From: Ramlibacter agri
GTDB lineage: Bacteria; Pseudomonadota; Gammaproteobacteria; Burkholderiales; Burkholderiaceae_C
Direction: 5' to 3'
Assembly (NCBI RefSeq): GCF_012927085.1
Contig: NZ_JABBFX010000001.1
Location: 1,488,001-1,552,000, forward strand
Length of the DNA stretch: 64,000 nucleotides
The position numbers were made by a program, and so were the translations under genes. Positions 38,762 to 47,574 of the stretch are shown one piece after another. Under the pieces are notes generated by a model. It did no database searches. It saw nothing but the letters and a program-made list of their open reading frames with translations, and was not told the origin of the DNA. The first letter of the stretch is position 1. Every line of letters starts with the position of its first letter.

Positions 38762-39525
38762 GACTGCGCGCCGCGATGCGCCCAGGCCGTCGTGTGCTTC
38801 TCGATCGCGCTGAACAGCTCGTACATCGCCATCGCCATCACGCTGATTGCCACCAGGCCGGCGAAGGCGAGCGGCATGCGCTGCTGGCTGCCGGCCGTCT
38901 GGATCAGGTTGCCGATGCCGCTGTCGCCCGCCGTCATCTCCGCCAGCACGGTGCCGATGAAGGCCAGCGTGATCGCGATCTTCAGCGAGCCGTAGAAGTA
39001 GGGCATGGCGCGCGGCAGGCCCACCTTCACCAGCACGTCCCAGCGCTTCGCGCCCAGCACCCGCAACACGTCTTCCAGCTCCGGCTCCAGGGTCGCCAGC
39101 CCGGTGGCGATGTTCACCGTGATCGGGAAGAAGGAGATCATGAAGGCGGTGATGATGCCCGGTCCGATACCGATGCCGAACCACACCACCAGGATCGGCA
39201 CGATCGCCGCCTTGGGCACGGCGTTGAAGCCCACCATCAGCGGGTAGATCGCCGAATAGGCGATGCGCGAGGAGCCGATCAGGAAACCGAGCAGCACGCC
39301 GACGACGATGGCCAGGCCGAAGCCGACCATCGTGACCCAGAACGTCGACCAGGCCGCGGCCATGAGCGGGCCCTTGAACTCGCCGAACTGCTGCACGATG
39401 GCCCAGGGGCTGGGGAACAGGAATTCCGGCACCTCGAAGGCGGACACCACCACCTGCCACAGCAGGACGAAGGCCACCGCCAGCAGCAGCGGCGCCCAGC
39501 GCTCGAATTGCTTGTTCACCTTCAT
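38758..39525 (-). CDS. ABC transporter permease, Ssu/Tau/NMT1 type
   Basis: 255-residue BPD-type permease with about six helices. It has RWAPLLLAVAFVLLWQVVVS, FWVTMVGFGLAIVVGVLLGFLIG and the cytoplasmic coupling loop EPELEDVLRVLGAKRWDVLVKVGLPRAMPY (its core is LRVLGAKRWDVLVKVGLP). It overlaps the ATPase gene (ATGA) and ureD (GTGA). Family members import sulfonates, nitrate, pyrimidine precursors or other nitrogen and sulfur compounds. Coupling to ureD hints at a nitrogenous substrate, but this is inference. Confidence 0.92.
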   Translation of the reverse strand: MKVNKQFERWAPLLLAVAFVLLWQVVVSAFEVPEFLFPSPWAIVQQFGEFKGPLMAAAWSTFWVTMVGFGLAIVVGVLLGFLIGSSRIAYSAIYPLMVGFNAVPKAAIVPILVVWFGIGIGPGIITAFMISFFPITVNIATGLATLEPELEDVLRVLGAKRWDVLVKVGLPRAMPYFYGSLKIAITLAFIGTVLAEMTAGDSGIGNLIQTAGSQQRMPLAFAGLVAISVMAMAMYELFSAIEKHTTAWAHRGAQS

Positions 39526-40331
39526 TGCGCCACCTCCGCGCCCGTCTTGCGCATGGCGCCGATGTGCCCGCGCAGTTCATGCACGATGGACGTGAACTCC
39601 TGCGTGTAGGTGATCTCCAGGTCGCGCGGGCGCGGCAGGTCGATCTCGCGCTTCACCACGAAGCGGCCCGGGCTCTTGCTCATGACGTAAACCGTGTCGG
39701 CCAGGAAGACGGACTCGCGCAGGTCGTGCGTGACCAGGATGACGTTGAAGCGCTGCTCGGCCCACAGGTCGCGCAGGATGCACCACAGCTCCTCGCGGGT
39801 GAAGGCGTCCAGCGCGCCGAAGGGCTCGTCCAGCAGCAGCATGCGCGGCTCGTGGATCAGCGCGCGGCAGATGCTGGCGCGCTGCTGCATGCCGCCCGAA
39901 AGCTGCCACGGGAACTTGTCCTCGTAGCCGCCCAGGCCCACCTTGCGCAGCAGCGCGCGGGCGCGCTCCGCGTACTCCTTGCGCCTGGCCTTGAAGCTGC
40001 TGCGGTACGGCTCGACGATCTCCAGCGGCAGCAGCACGTTGTCCAGCGTCGTGCGCCAGGGCAGCAGCGAAGGCGCCTGGAAGGCCATGCCGGAGATCTT
40101 CAGCGGCCCCGTCACCGGCTGGCCGCCGATGGCGATGCGCCCGCGCGAAGGCATGCGCAGGCCCGTCGCCAGCTTCATGAAGGTGGACTTGCCGCAGCCC
40201 GAAGGCCCGACGATCGCGATGAATTCGCCGGCGCCCACCTGCAGGTCGATGGCCTCGACGGCGAACTGGCCGGCCGCGAACAGTTCGTCGTTGTAGGCGA
40301 GCCAGACGTCTTTGAAATCGATGAACGACAA
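39522..40331 (-). CDS. ABC transporter ATPase, Ssu/Tau/NMT1 type
   Basis: 269 residues from TTG 40331, 7 nt after the receptor stop, with GAGGAAG upstream. Walker A GPSGCGKSTFMKLATG (about 44-58), signature LSGGMQQRASICRAL, Walker B MLLLDEPFGALDAFTREE and H-loop LVTHDLRESVFLAD are intact. The C-terminal EIDLPRPRDLEITYTQEF is typical of the nitrate/sulfonate/taurine subfamily. Energises the permease encoded next to it. Confidence 0.94.
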   Translation of the reverse strand: MSFIDFKDVWLAYNDELFAAGQFAVEAIDLQVGAGEFIAIVGPSGCGKSTFMKLATGLRMPSRGRIAIGGQPVTGPLKISGMAFQAPSLLPWRTTLDNVLLPLEIVEPYRSSFKARRKEYAERARALLRKVGLGGYEDKFPWQLSGGMQQRASICRALIHEPRMLLLDEPFGALDAFTREELWCILRDLWAEQRFNVILVTHDLRESVFLADTVYVMSKSPGRFVVKREIDLPRPRDLEITYTQEFTSIVHELRGHIGAMRKTGAEVAQ

Positions 40332-40338
40332 GATTGCT

Positions 40339-41373
40339 TTACTTCCTCGCGGGCGGCAGGATGTTCAGTTCCGCCCTGGACGGCAGGAAGCTGCCGTTCC
40401 ACACGGTGTCGGGGTTGACGCGCGTCTTGGTGGCGAAGGCGTCCGAGACCTGCGACGCCATCAGCGACAGCCGGGCGGGGTTGACGACGCCGAAGCCTTC
40501 GGCGCGGGCGTCGGGGCTGGCGATCACGTCGTTGATCGCCATCTTCAGCCGCCGCTGCTCCATCTCCACGTTGATGATACCGTCGCGCTGCTTGATGTAT
40601 TCCACCGCCGCATCCGGGTTGGCCATCGCCTCCTTGGCCCCGCGCGTGAAGGCCTGCAGGAAGGCCTTGACGGCCTGCGGGTTCTCGCGAATCAGCTTGG
40701 GCGAGGCGATGATCACGTTGCCATACAGCTTCACGCCGTAGTCGGCGTACATCATCGTCACCACGTCGGCCGGCTTCACGCCGCGCGCTTCCAGGTTCAA
40801 GAGCGAGGTGAAGCTGAAGCCGGTGATGGCGTCCAGGTCGCCGCGCGCCAGCATGGTTTCGCGCAGCGGCGGGTCCATCGACACCCAGGTGACGTTGGGG
40901 ATGGCGTTGGCCTTCTGGAAGATCGGGAAGCCGCGGCGGCCGGCGTCGAACACCGGCGCGCCCAGCTTCTTGCCGTTCAGGTCCGCCGGCGCCTTGATGC
41001 CCGACTTCTTGAGCGCCATCACGGCGGCCGGCGTGTTGTTGTAGACCATCATCACCGCCACCGGCTTGTTCGGCGCGTCGGGGTTGTTGGCGTGGAACTC
41101 CATCAGCGCCGCGAGGTCGGCGAAGCCCATGTCGTAGGTGCCGGAAGCCACTCGCTGCACGGCGGCGCCGGAGCCGGTGCCGGCGTCCACCGTCACGTCC
41201 AGCCTGGCGTCGCGGAAGTAGCCCTTGGCGGCCGGCAGCAGGAACAGGGCGGCCGGCCCTTCGAAGCGCCAGTCCAGCAGGAACTTGACCGGCGTGTTGG
41301 CCTGGGCGTGGGCGACGCCGCTGGCGGCCAGCGCCAGGGCAGGGAGGGTTTGCAGGAAGACCCGTTTTTTCAT
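40339..41373 (-). CDS. ABC transporter substrate-binding protein, NMT1/THI5-like
   Basis: 344-residue periplasmic receptor. ATG 41373 gives a signal peptide (MKKRVFLQTLPALALAASG, cut near AHAQ). NMT1-like features are VKFLLDWRFEGPAALFLLPA, KGYFRDARLDVTVDAGTGS and MGFADLAALMEFHANNPD. A KKSGIKAPADLNGKKLGAPV segment follows. It is the first gene of the receptor-ATPase-permease-ureD operon. NMT1-like receptors bind pyrimidines, formamidopyrimidine, nitrate or sulfonates; an amide, ureide or pyrimidine ligand would fit the urease link. Confidence 0.93.
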   Translation of the reverse strand: MKKRVFLQTLPALALAASGVAHAQANTPVKFLLDWRFEGPAALFLLPAAKGYFRDARLDVTVDAGTGSGAAVQRVASGTYDMGFADLAALMEFHANNPDAPNKPVAVMMVYNNTPAAVMALKKSGIKAPADLNGKKLGAPVFDAGRRGFPIFQKANAIPNVTWVSMDPPLRETMLARGDLDAITGFSFTSLLNLEARGVKPADVVTMMYADYGVKLYGNVIIASPKLIRENPQAVKAFLQAFTRGAKEAMANPDAAVEYIKQRDGIINVEMEQRRLKMAINDVIASPDARAEGFGVVNPARLSLMASQVSDAFATKTRVNPDTVWNGSFLPSRAELNILPPARK

Positions 41374-41694
41374 GGTTCGATGCTCCGGAGATGCTTGTGC
41401 GGACGGAGGTAGCAAGAACGGTGCCGCCGAGCTGGCGGGGCCGGTCGATTGTGGCCGCAGGCCCGGCCTGGGACGGTCGGGTCTAACCCGTGAAAAAAAG
41501 GGCCGCCGGCGGTAAGTCCTTGTCCGACGCGGCCACGCGACTCGCCCGGACCCTTTTGCGTTACAGGTCCCTACGACCCTTTTGACGGCGTGTGCCCATA
41601 GTGAACAGCACCGGCCCTGCAAGGCAGGTGGTTGCGGCCCCGAGGCGGCAGCCGCTATCAACAAAACGCCGTTCGCGGCACAAGGAGTGCGACT
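41374..41694. other. 321-nt intergenic region between divergent genes
   Basis: It should hold promoters for the ABC-ureD operon (minus) and the small membrane protein (plus). Visible items are a pair of GACCCTTTTG direct repeats (near 41549 and 41575, spacing about 26 nt) and an A-rich tract at 41489. AAGGAG lies just before the plus-strand gene. I see no gene, tRNA or convincing riboswitch in it. Confidence 0.5.
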
Positions 41695-41961
41695 ATGGGT
41701 TTTCTGATTTGGTTGATCATTGGCGGTATCGTCGGCTGGCTGGCCAGCCTGGTCATGCGCACTGACGGGCAGCAGGGCATCCTGCTGAACGTGGTGGTCG
41801 GTATCGTGGGCGCTTTCCTGGGCGGCCTGCTGATCTCCCCGCTGGTGGGCGTGGGCACCATCAACCAGGGCATCACCATCGGCTCGGTCCTCGTCTCGCT
41901 GGTCGGCGCGATCATCCTGCTGGCCATCGTGAACCTGTTCCGCCGCGGCCGCGTGCGCTAA
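41695..41961 (+). CDS. GlsB/YeaQ/YmgE family small membrane protein
   Basis: 88 residues, three hydrophobic helices rich in Gly. Pattern FLIWLIIGGIVGWLASLVM, then ILLNVVVGIVGAFLGGLL, and a C-terminal helix ending NLFRRGRVR is that of transglycosylase-associated stress proteins. These are induced by stress or in stationary phase in several bacteria, with unknown biochemical role. AAGGAG precedes the ATG and a terminator follows. Confidence 0.92.
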   Translation: MGFLIWLIIGGIVGWLASLVMRTDGQQGILLNVVVGIVGAFLGGLLISPLVGVGTINQGITIGSVLVSLVGAIILLAIVNLFRRGRVR

Positions 41962-41991
41962 GCACGGCCCTGCACACAAGAAACTGAAACC

Positions 41992-42007
41992 GCGGGGCTT
42001 GCCCCGC
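41992..42007 (+). repeat. GC-rich hairpin
   Basis: GCGGGGC-TT-GCCCCGC, a perfect 7-bp stem just before the terminator that follows. The two hairpins lie 7 nt apart and may act as a tandem terminator. Confidence 0.5.
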
Positions 42008-42013
42008 ATGCTG

Positions 42014-42038
42014 GGGCGCCTTGGGCGCCCTTTTTCTT
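42014..42038 (+). terminator. Rho-independent terminator
   Basis: GGGCGCC-TTG-GGCGCCC followed by TTTTTCTTT: a 7-bp GC stem with a U-rich tail, the clearest intrinsic terminator in the window. It ends the small membrane-protein transcript and lies about 20 nt before the DUF6165 gene. Confidence 0.85.
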
Positions 42039-42058
42039 TGCGCCTACCATTGGGGGCT

Positions 42059-42460
42059 ATGACCGAACCTGTGTGGGTGCCCGTTTCCGCGGGCGAACTC
42101 GTCGACAAGATCACCATCCTGCAGATCAAGCGCGAGCGCATGACCGACGCGCAGCAGCTTGCCAACGTCCGGCGCGAGCTGGCGCTGCTGGAGGAAACCG
42201 CTGCCAAGCTGGACACGGCCGCCATGCGCGCCCAGCTGGACGCGCTGCAGGCGCAGCTGCTGGCCGTGAACTCCACGTTGTGGGACCTGGAAAACAAGGT
42301 GCGGGCGTTCGCGCGCGCCCAGGACCACGGCGCGGATTTCGTGGCCGCCGCCCAGTCCATCTACGACAACAACGACCGCCGCGCCGCCATCAAGCGGCAG
42401 ATCAACCAGCTGCTCGGCTCGGCCATCGTGGAGGAGAAGGACCACAGTGGCGGCCGCTGA
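42059..42460 (+). CDS. DUF6165-family protein
   Basis: 133-residue soluble helical protein. The conserved opening VPVSAGELVDKITILQIKRERM and the AQSIYDNNDRRAAIKRQINQ C-terminus are the pattern I associate with DUF6165. A coiled-coil-like central stretch (about 30-75) is rich in Leu/Ala. Function is unknown; relatives commonly sit with TPR or glycosyltransferase genes, as here, where the next gene overlaps by 14 nt. A role in surface polysaccharide assembly is therefore possible. Confidence 0.8.
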   Translation: MTEPVWVPVSAGELVDKITILQIKRERMTDAQQLANVRRELALLEETAAKLDTAAMRAQLDALQAQLLAVNSTLWDLENKVRAFARAQDHGADFVAAAQSIYDNNDRRAAIKRQINQLLGSAIVEEKDHSGGR

Positions 42461-44297
42461 CGGTCGGGGCCTCCAGGCGCTGGTCGCCCTGGCCCTGGAT
42501 GCCGGCGCCCGCGGCGACTACGCCGGCGCCTTGCAGCTGCTGGTGCAGGCGCGCGCCGCTGATCCGCGCAACCCGGAACTGGCTTTTCGCGAAGGGCTGG
42601 CGCGCCGCGCGCTGGGTGATGAAGCCGCGGCGCTGGGTTGCTTCGACGCCGCGCTGCAACTCGCGCCGGGACACCCCGCCGTGCTCAATGCGCGCGGGCT
42701 GGCGCTGAAGGCGCTGGGCCGGGCGGACGAAGCCCTGGCTGCCTACGAACAGGCGCTGGCGAAGGCGCCGCACTTCGCCGAGGCGCTGAACAACCGTGGG
42801 GCCTTGCTGCGCCAGCAGGGCCGGCTGGACGAAGCGGCGGCCAGCTTCCAGGAAGCGGCCGCGGCGCAGCCGAACGCCGCGGAGATCCACAACAACCTGG
42901 GTTGGACCCTGCACCTGCAAGGCCGGCACGAGGACGCGCTGGCCTGCTACGCCCGCGCGCTGCAGCTGCGCCCCGGCGACGCCCGCGTGCTGAGCAACCA
43001 GGGCGCCACCTTGCAGGCGCTATACCGCTTCGACGAGGCGGCCGCGGCCTGCGAGCAGGCGCTGCGCGCCGACCCCGGCGCCTGGGAAACCTGGATGAAC
43101 CTGGGCGTGGCGCGCTACGGCCAGCGCCGCCCCGCTGACGCGCTGGACGCCTATGCGAAGGCCGAAGCGCTGGCGCCGGGCGCGCCCGAACTCGCCGTCA
43201 ACCGCGGCAACGCGCTGCAGGACCTGGGCCGCCACGAGGAAGCCTTGCGCGCCTACGCGCAGGCGCTGGGCGCGCGCCCGGACGACGCCGAACTGGAAAT
43301 GAACATCGCCAACGCCTGGCGCGAACTGCAGCGCAACGAACTGGCGCGCCCGCATTACGAGCACGCTCTCACACTGGCGCCAGGCAACGCGGACATCCAC
43401 TTCAACTACGGCCTCTCGCTGCTGGCCGCGGGCGACTACGAACGCGGCTGGTCCGAGAACGAGTGGCGCTGGCGGGCGCCGGGCCTGGGCGTGCCCGAGC
43501 CGCGCTACGAGGCTCCGAAGTGGCTGGGGCGCGAGCCGCTGGCCGGCAAGACCTTGCTGGTGCACGCGGAGCAGGGCCTGGGCGACACGCTGCTGCTGGT
43601 CCGCTTCCTGCCGCTGCTGATGGCGCGCGGCGCGCGCGTGCTGCTGCGGGCGCAGAAGCCGCTGAGGGCGCTGTTGCGCGAGACCTTGCCTGGCATCGAG
43701 GTGCTGGGGCTGGACGATGCGCTGCCGGCCTTCGATTGCTGGTGTCCTTCGATGAGCCTGCCGCTGGCTTTCGGCACGACGCTGGACACGCTGCCGGCGG
43801 CGGTGCCCTACCTGCATCCCGCGCCGGAGCGCATCGCGCGCTGGCGCGCCGTGCTGCCCACCGACCGGCCCAACATCGGCCTGGCCTGGTCCGGCAACCC
43901 GGGCAACGCGGCGGACCGCCGCCGTTCGCTGGAGCTGGCGAGCTTGCTGCCGGCGCTGCCCGAGGGGCCGCGCTACTGGTGCCTGCAGAAGGACATTGCG
44001 CCGGCGGACCGCGCGGTGATGGGCGAGCGCGTCGCGGTGTTCGAGGAGAACGGCTTCCCGGACACGGCGGCGCAGGCGGTGCTGATGGATGCGGTGGTGT
44101 CGGTGGACACCTCGATCGCCAACCTGGCCGGCGCGCTGGGCTGCCGTCTCTACATGCTGCTCGCGTTCAGCGCCGACTTCCGCTGGCTGGCCGGCCGCGA
44201 GGATTCGCCGTGGTTCCCGACGGCGAAGCTGTTGCGGCAGGAGAAGGCGGGCGATTGGTCGGTGCCGCTGGCGCGCCTCGCCCAGCTTCTCGTTTAA
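42447..44297 (+). CDS. TPR-repeat protein with C-terminal glycosyltransferase-like domain
   Basis: 616 residues from GTG 42447 inside the end of the DUF6165 gene. Residues about 5-335 are nine or so tetratricopeptide repeats (typical units ALAAYEQALAKAPHFAEALN and ALACYARALQLRPGDARVLS). Residues about 340-616 resemble GT-B folds of the heptosyltransferase/GT9 type: GKTLLVHAEQGLGDTLLLVR, PNIGLAWSGNPGNAADRRRS and AVLMDAVVSVDTSIANLAG, ending at the nucleotide-sugar site. Such fusions glycosylate proteins or act in polysaccharide synthesis; the acceptor is unknown. The stop overlaps the maeB stop on the other strand within TTTAAA. Confidence 0.88.
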   Translation: MAAADGRGLQALVALALDAGARGDYAGALQLLVQARAADPRNPELAFREGLARRALGDEAAALGCFDAALQLAPGHPAVLNARGLALKALGRADEALAAYEQALAKAPHFAEALNNRGALLRQQGRLDEAAASFQEAAAAQPNAAEIHNNLGWTLHLQGRHEDALACYARALQLRPGDARVLSNQGATLQALYRFDEAAAACEQALRADPGAWETWMNLGVARYGQRRPADALDAYAKAEALAPGAPELAVNRGNALQDLGRHEEALRAYAQALGARPDDAELEMNIANAWRELQRNELARPHYEHALTLAPGNADIHFNYGLSLLAAGDYERGWSENEWRWRAPGLGVPEPRYEAPKWLGREPLAGKTLLVHAEQGLGDTLLLVRFLPLLMARGARVLLRAQKPLRALLRETLPGIEVLGLDDALPAFDCWCPSMSLPLAFGTTLDTLPAAVPYLHPAPERIARWRAVLPTDRPNIGLAWSGNPGNAADRRRSLELASLLPALPEGPRYWCLQKDIAPADRAVMGERVAVFEENGFPDTAAQAVLMDAVVSVDTSIANLAGALGCRLYMLLAFSADFRWLAGREDSPWFPTAKLLRQEKAGDWSVPLARLAQLLV

Positions 44298-46588
44298 ACC
44301 GTACGCGCCGCGGCGGACACCAAGGCCGTCATGTTGACGATCCGCCGCACCGTGGCGGACGGCGTCAGCACATGCACCGGCGCCTTCGCGCCCAGCAGCA
44401 TCGGCCCGATGGTGATGCCGTGGCCGCCGGTGATCTTCAGCACGTTGAACAGGATGTTGGCCGAGTCCAGCGTGGGGCAGATCAGCAGGTTGGCTTCGCC
44501 GCCCAGCGTCGAATCCATCAGGCTGGAGCGCCGCACGCTTTCCGACAGCGCCGCGTCGCCCTGCAGCTCGCCGTCGCATTCGATGTCCGGCGCGATCTCG
44601 CGGAAGATGTCGCGCGCCTTGCGCATCCTGGCGGCCGAGCCGCGCGTGGACGAACCGAAGTTGCTGTGCGACAGGAAGGCCACCTTGGGCGGCAGGCCGA
44701 AGCGCTGCACCTGCTCCGCCGCCATCTTGGCGATGCGGGCCAGCAGCTCCGCGTCCGGGTCCTCGTTGACGTAGGTGTCGGCGATGAACAGCGTGCGGTC
44801 CTGCAGCATCAGGCCGTTCAGCGTGGCCAGGCCCGGTTCGCCCTCGGCGGATCCGATCACGGCGCGCACGTGTTCCAGGTGGTGGTCGAAGCGGCCCACC
44901 AGCCCGCACAGCATGGCGTCGGCGTCGCCGAGATGCACGGCCAGGGCGCCGATCAGCGTGTTGGAGCGCCGCACCTGCGCCTTGGACGCTTCCGGCGTCA
45001 TGCCGTTGCGGCCCATGATGCGGTGGTAGGCCTCCCAGTACTGGCGGAAGCGCACGTCGCTCTCGGGGTTGACGTTCTCCACGTCCACGCCCAGGCGCAT
45101 GCGCAGGCCGGCCTTGTGGATGCGCGCCTCGATCACCGCCGGCCGCCCGATCAGGATGGGCGTGGCCAGCTTGTCGTCGATGGCCATCTGCGCGGCGCGC
45201 AGCACGCGCTCGTCCTCGCCTTCGGCAAAGGCCACGCGCTTGGCCGTGGACGCCTTGGCCGCCACGAACACCGGCCGCATGATCATGCCGGTCTGGTAGA
45301 CGAAGCGCGTCAGGCTGTGCGTGTAGGCGTCGAAGTCCTGGATGGGCCGCGTCGCCACGCCCGACTCCGCCGCCGCGCGCGCCACCGCCGGCGCGATGCG
45401 CAGGATCAACCGCGAATCGAAGGGCGTGGGGATGATGTAGTCCGGCCCGAAGGACAGCTCCTTGCCCGCGTAGGCGTTGGCCACTTCCTCGCTGATGTCG
45501 GCCTTGGCCAGGTCGGCGATCTCGCGCACGCAGGCCAGCTTCATCTGCTCCGTGATCTTCGTCGCGCCGCAATCCAGCGCGCCGCGGAAGATGTAGGGGA
45601 AGCACAGGACGTTGTTCACCTGGTTCGGGTAGTCCGAGCGGCCGGTGGCGATGATGCAATCGGGCCGCGCCTCCTTGGCCAGCTCGGGCCGGATCTCCGG
45701 CTCGGGGTTGGCGAGCGCGAGGATGATGGGCTTGTCCGCCATCGTCTTCACCATGTCCGGCGTCAGCACGCCGGCGGTGGAGCAGCCGAGGAACACGTCC
45801 GAGCCCTTCACCACGTCGGCCAGCGTGCGGGCCGAGGTGTCCTGCGCGTAGGCCGCCTTGCTCTCGTCGTAGCCGCCCGGCCGGCCCTGGAAGATGACGC
45901 CCTTGGAGTCGACGACGTAGATGTTCTTCCTGGCCACGCCCAGGCCCACCATCAGGTCGAGGCAGGCGATGGCGGCGGCGCCGGCACCGGAGGACACCAG
46001 CTTGATGTCGCCGATCTTCTTGCCGACCAGCTCCAGGCCATTGAGCAGCGCCGCGCCCGAGATGATGGCGGTGCCGTGCTGGTCGTCATGGAACACCGGG
46101 ATGTTGACGCGCTCGCGCAGCTTCTTCTCGATGTAGAAGCACTCGGGCGCCTTGATGTCCTCGAGGTTGATGCCGCCCAGCGTGGGCTCCAGCGCGGCGC
46201 AGATGTCGACCAGCTTGTCGGGGTCGCGCTCGGCCAGCTCGATGTCGAACACGTCGATGCCGGCGAACTTCTTGAACAGGCAGCCCTTGCCTTCCATCAC
46301 CGGCTTGCCGGCCAGCGGGCCGATGTCACCGAGGCCGAGCACCGCGGTGCCGTTGGTGATGACACCGACGAGGTTGCCGCGCGATGTGAACTCGGCGGCG
46401 AGCGCGGGGTTGGCCTGGATGTCCAGGCAGGGATAGGCGACGCCGGGTGAATAGGCCAGCGACAGGTCGCGCTGGTTCGACAGGGGCTTGGTCGGGGTGA
46501 CGGCGATCTTGCCGCGCGTGGGCGTGCGATGGTATTCGCGGGCTGCTTCACGCAGGGCCAGCTCGGCCTGGGAGGTGGGTTCTTTCAT
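44294..46588 (-). CDS. maeB: NADP-dependent malic enzyme with phosphotransacetylase-like C-terminus
   Basis: 764 residues. The malic enzyme half (1-430) converts malate to pyruvate, CO2 and [61 protein letters not shown], and a Rossmann [17 protein letters not shown]. The C-terminal half (about 435-764) resembles phosphate acetyltransferase but usually serves as an acetyl-CoA-sensing regulatory domain in MaeB. AAGGAG precedes the ATG. It lies 63 nt after glxR, so it may share the gcl transcript, linking glyoxylate use to pyruvate and NADPH supply. Confidence 0.97.
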   Translation of the reverse strand: MKEPTSQAELALREAAREYHRTPTRGKIAVTPTKPLSNQRDLSLAYSPGVAYPCLDIQANPALAAEFTSRGNLVGVITNGTAVLGLGDIGPLAGKPVMEGKGCLFKKFAGIDVFDIELAERDPDKLVDICAALEPTLGGINLEDIKAPECFYIEKKLRERVNIPVFHDDQHGTAIISGAALLNGLELVGKKIGDIKLVSSGAGAAAIACLDLMVGLGVARKNIYVVDSKGVIFQGRPGGYDESKAAYAQDTSARTLADVVKGSDVFLGCSTAGVLTPDMVKTMADKPIILALANPEPEIRPELAKEARPDCIIATGRSDYPNQVNNVLCFPYIFRGALDCGATKITEQMKLACVREIADLAKADISEEVANAYAGKELSFGPDYIIPTPFDSRLILRIAPAVARAAAESGVATRPIQDFDAYTHSLTRFVYQTGMIMRPVFVAAKASTAKRVAFAEGEDERVLRAAQMAIDDKLATPILIGRPAVIEARIHKAGLRMRLGVDVENVNPESDVRFRQYWEAYHRIMGRNGMTPEASKAQVRRSNTLIGALAVHLGDADAMLCGLVGRFDHHLEHVRAVIGSAEGEPGLATLNGLMLQDRTLFIADTYVNEDPDAELLARIAKMAAEQVQRFGLPPKVAFLSHSNFGSSTRGSAARMRKARDIFREIAPDIECDGELQGDAALSESVRRSSLMDSTLGGEANLLICPTLDSANILFNVLKITGGHGITIGPMLLGAKAPVHVLTPSATVRRIVNMTALVSAAARTV

Positions 46589-46651
46589 GGGCGTCTCCTT
46601 CTTGTTCCAGCTTCACGGTACGCCCATTCATTCTCTACCGACAGTTGGCCG

Positions 46652-47563
46652 CTAGGGAGGTGAAACTGTTTTCACACTGCCCAGTTGCGCCATGTTTTCC
46701 AGCGCGCGGACCAGCGCGGAATGGTCGGCTTGCGCGAGGCCCAAGGCCGCGCAGGATTGCATCAGCTGCGCGGCCATCGCCGTCTGCGGCAGCGCCACGC
46801 CGAGCGTGCGCGCGCCTTGCAGCGCGAGACCCAGGTCCTTCTGGTGCAGGGCGATGCGGAAGCCTGGCTCGAATGTGCGATCCAGCATGCGCTGGCCATG
46901 CACTTCGAGCACGCGCGAGCTGGCGAAGCCGCCCATCAGCGCCTGGCGTACGCGCGCCGGGTCGGCGCCGGCCTTGGCCGCGAACACCAGCGCTTCGGCC
47001 ACGGCCGCGATGTTCAGCGCGACGATGACCTGGTTGGCGACCTTGCAGACCTGGCCGTCGCCGGCGTTGCCGACGCGCGTGATGTTCTTGCCCATCAGCG
47101 CAAGCAGCGCTTGCACGCGCATGAACGCCGCCTCGCTGCCGCCCACCATGATGCTGAGGCTGGCCGCCTTGGCGCCGACCTCGCCACCGGACACCGGCGC
47201 GTCGAGGTAGTCGCAGCCCAGCTCCATGATCCGTTTCGCGAAGCCGCGGGTGGCGATCGGGTCGATGGAGCTGCAGTCGACGACGACCTTGCCGCGGGCC
47301 AGGCCGCTCGCGACACCGTACTCGCCGAACAGCACGGCATCGACGTCGGGCGTGTCGGGCAGCATCAGGAAGACGATGTCGGCGCGCTCGGCGACGCCAC
47401 GCGCGTTGGTGCACAGGGTAGCGCCAGCTTCCGCCAGCGCCGCCGGCACCTTGCCGCGCGTATGCACGAACAGCAGGTGACCCGCCTTCAGCAGGTGGCC
47501 TGCCATCGGTGCGCCCATCACGCCGAGGCCGATGAAGCCCAGTTTCAATCCCGATCTGGTCAT
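46652..47563 (-). CDS. glxR: Tartronate semialdehyde reductase
   Basis: 303-residue beta-hydroxyacid dehydrogenase that reduces tartronate semialdehyde to D-glycerate. Rossmann motif GFIGLGVMGAPMAGHLLKAG (residues 9-28), substrate loop DAPVSGGEVGAKAAS, catalytic Lys in GQVCKVANQVIVALN, and dimer helix FRIALHQKDLGLAL are intact. It is the third gene of gcl-hyi-glxR, which routes two glyoxylate molecules to glycerate. AAGGAA lies before the ATG; 11-nt gap to hyi. Confidence 0.95.
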   Translation of the reverse strand: MTRSGLKLGFIGLGVMGAPMAGHLLKAGHLLFVHTRGKVPAALAEAGATLCTNARGVAERADIVFLMLPDTPDVDAVLFGEYGVASGLARGKVVVDCSSIDPIATRGFAKRIMELGCDYLDAPVSGGEVGAKAASLSIMVGGSEAAFMRVQALLALMGKNITRVGNAGDGQVCKVANQVIVALNIAAVAEALVFAAKAGADPARVRQALMGGFASSRVLEVHGQRMLDRTFEPGFRIALHQKDLGLALQGARTLGVALPQTAMAAQLMQSCAALGLAQADHSALVRALENMAQLGSVKTVSPP

Positions 47564-47574
47564 TTGATTCCTTG

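Noticed and set aside
43020..45659. 879-codon minus-strand frame spanning the TPR gene and the maeB 3' half
   Set aside because: Out of frame with maeB and antisense to the TPR gene; no recognisable domain.
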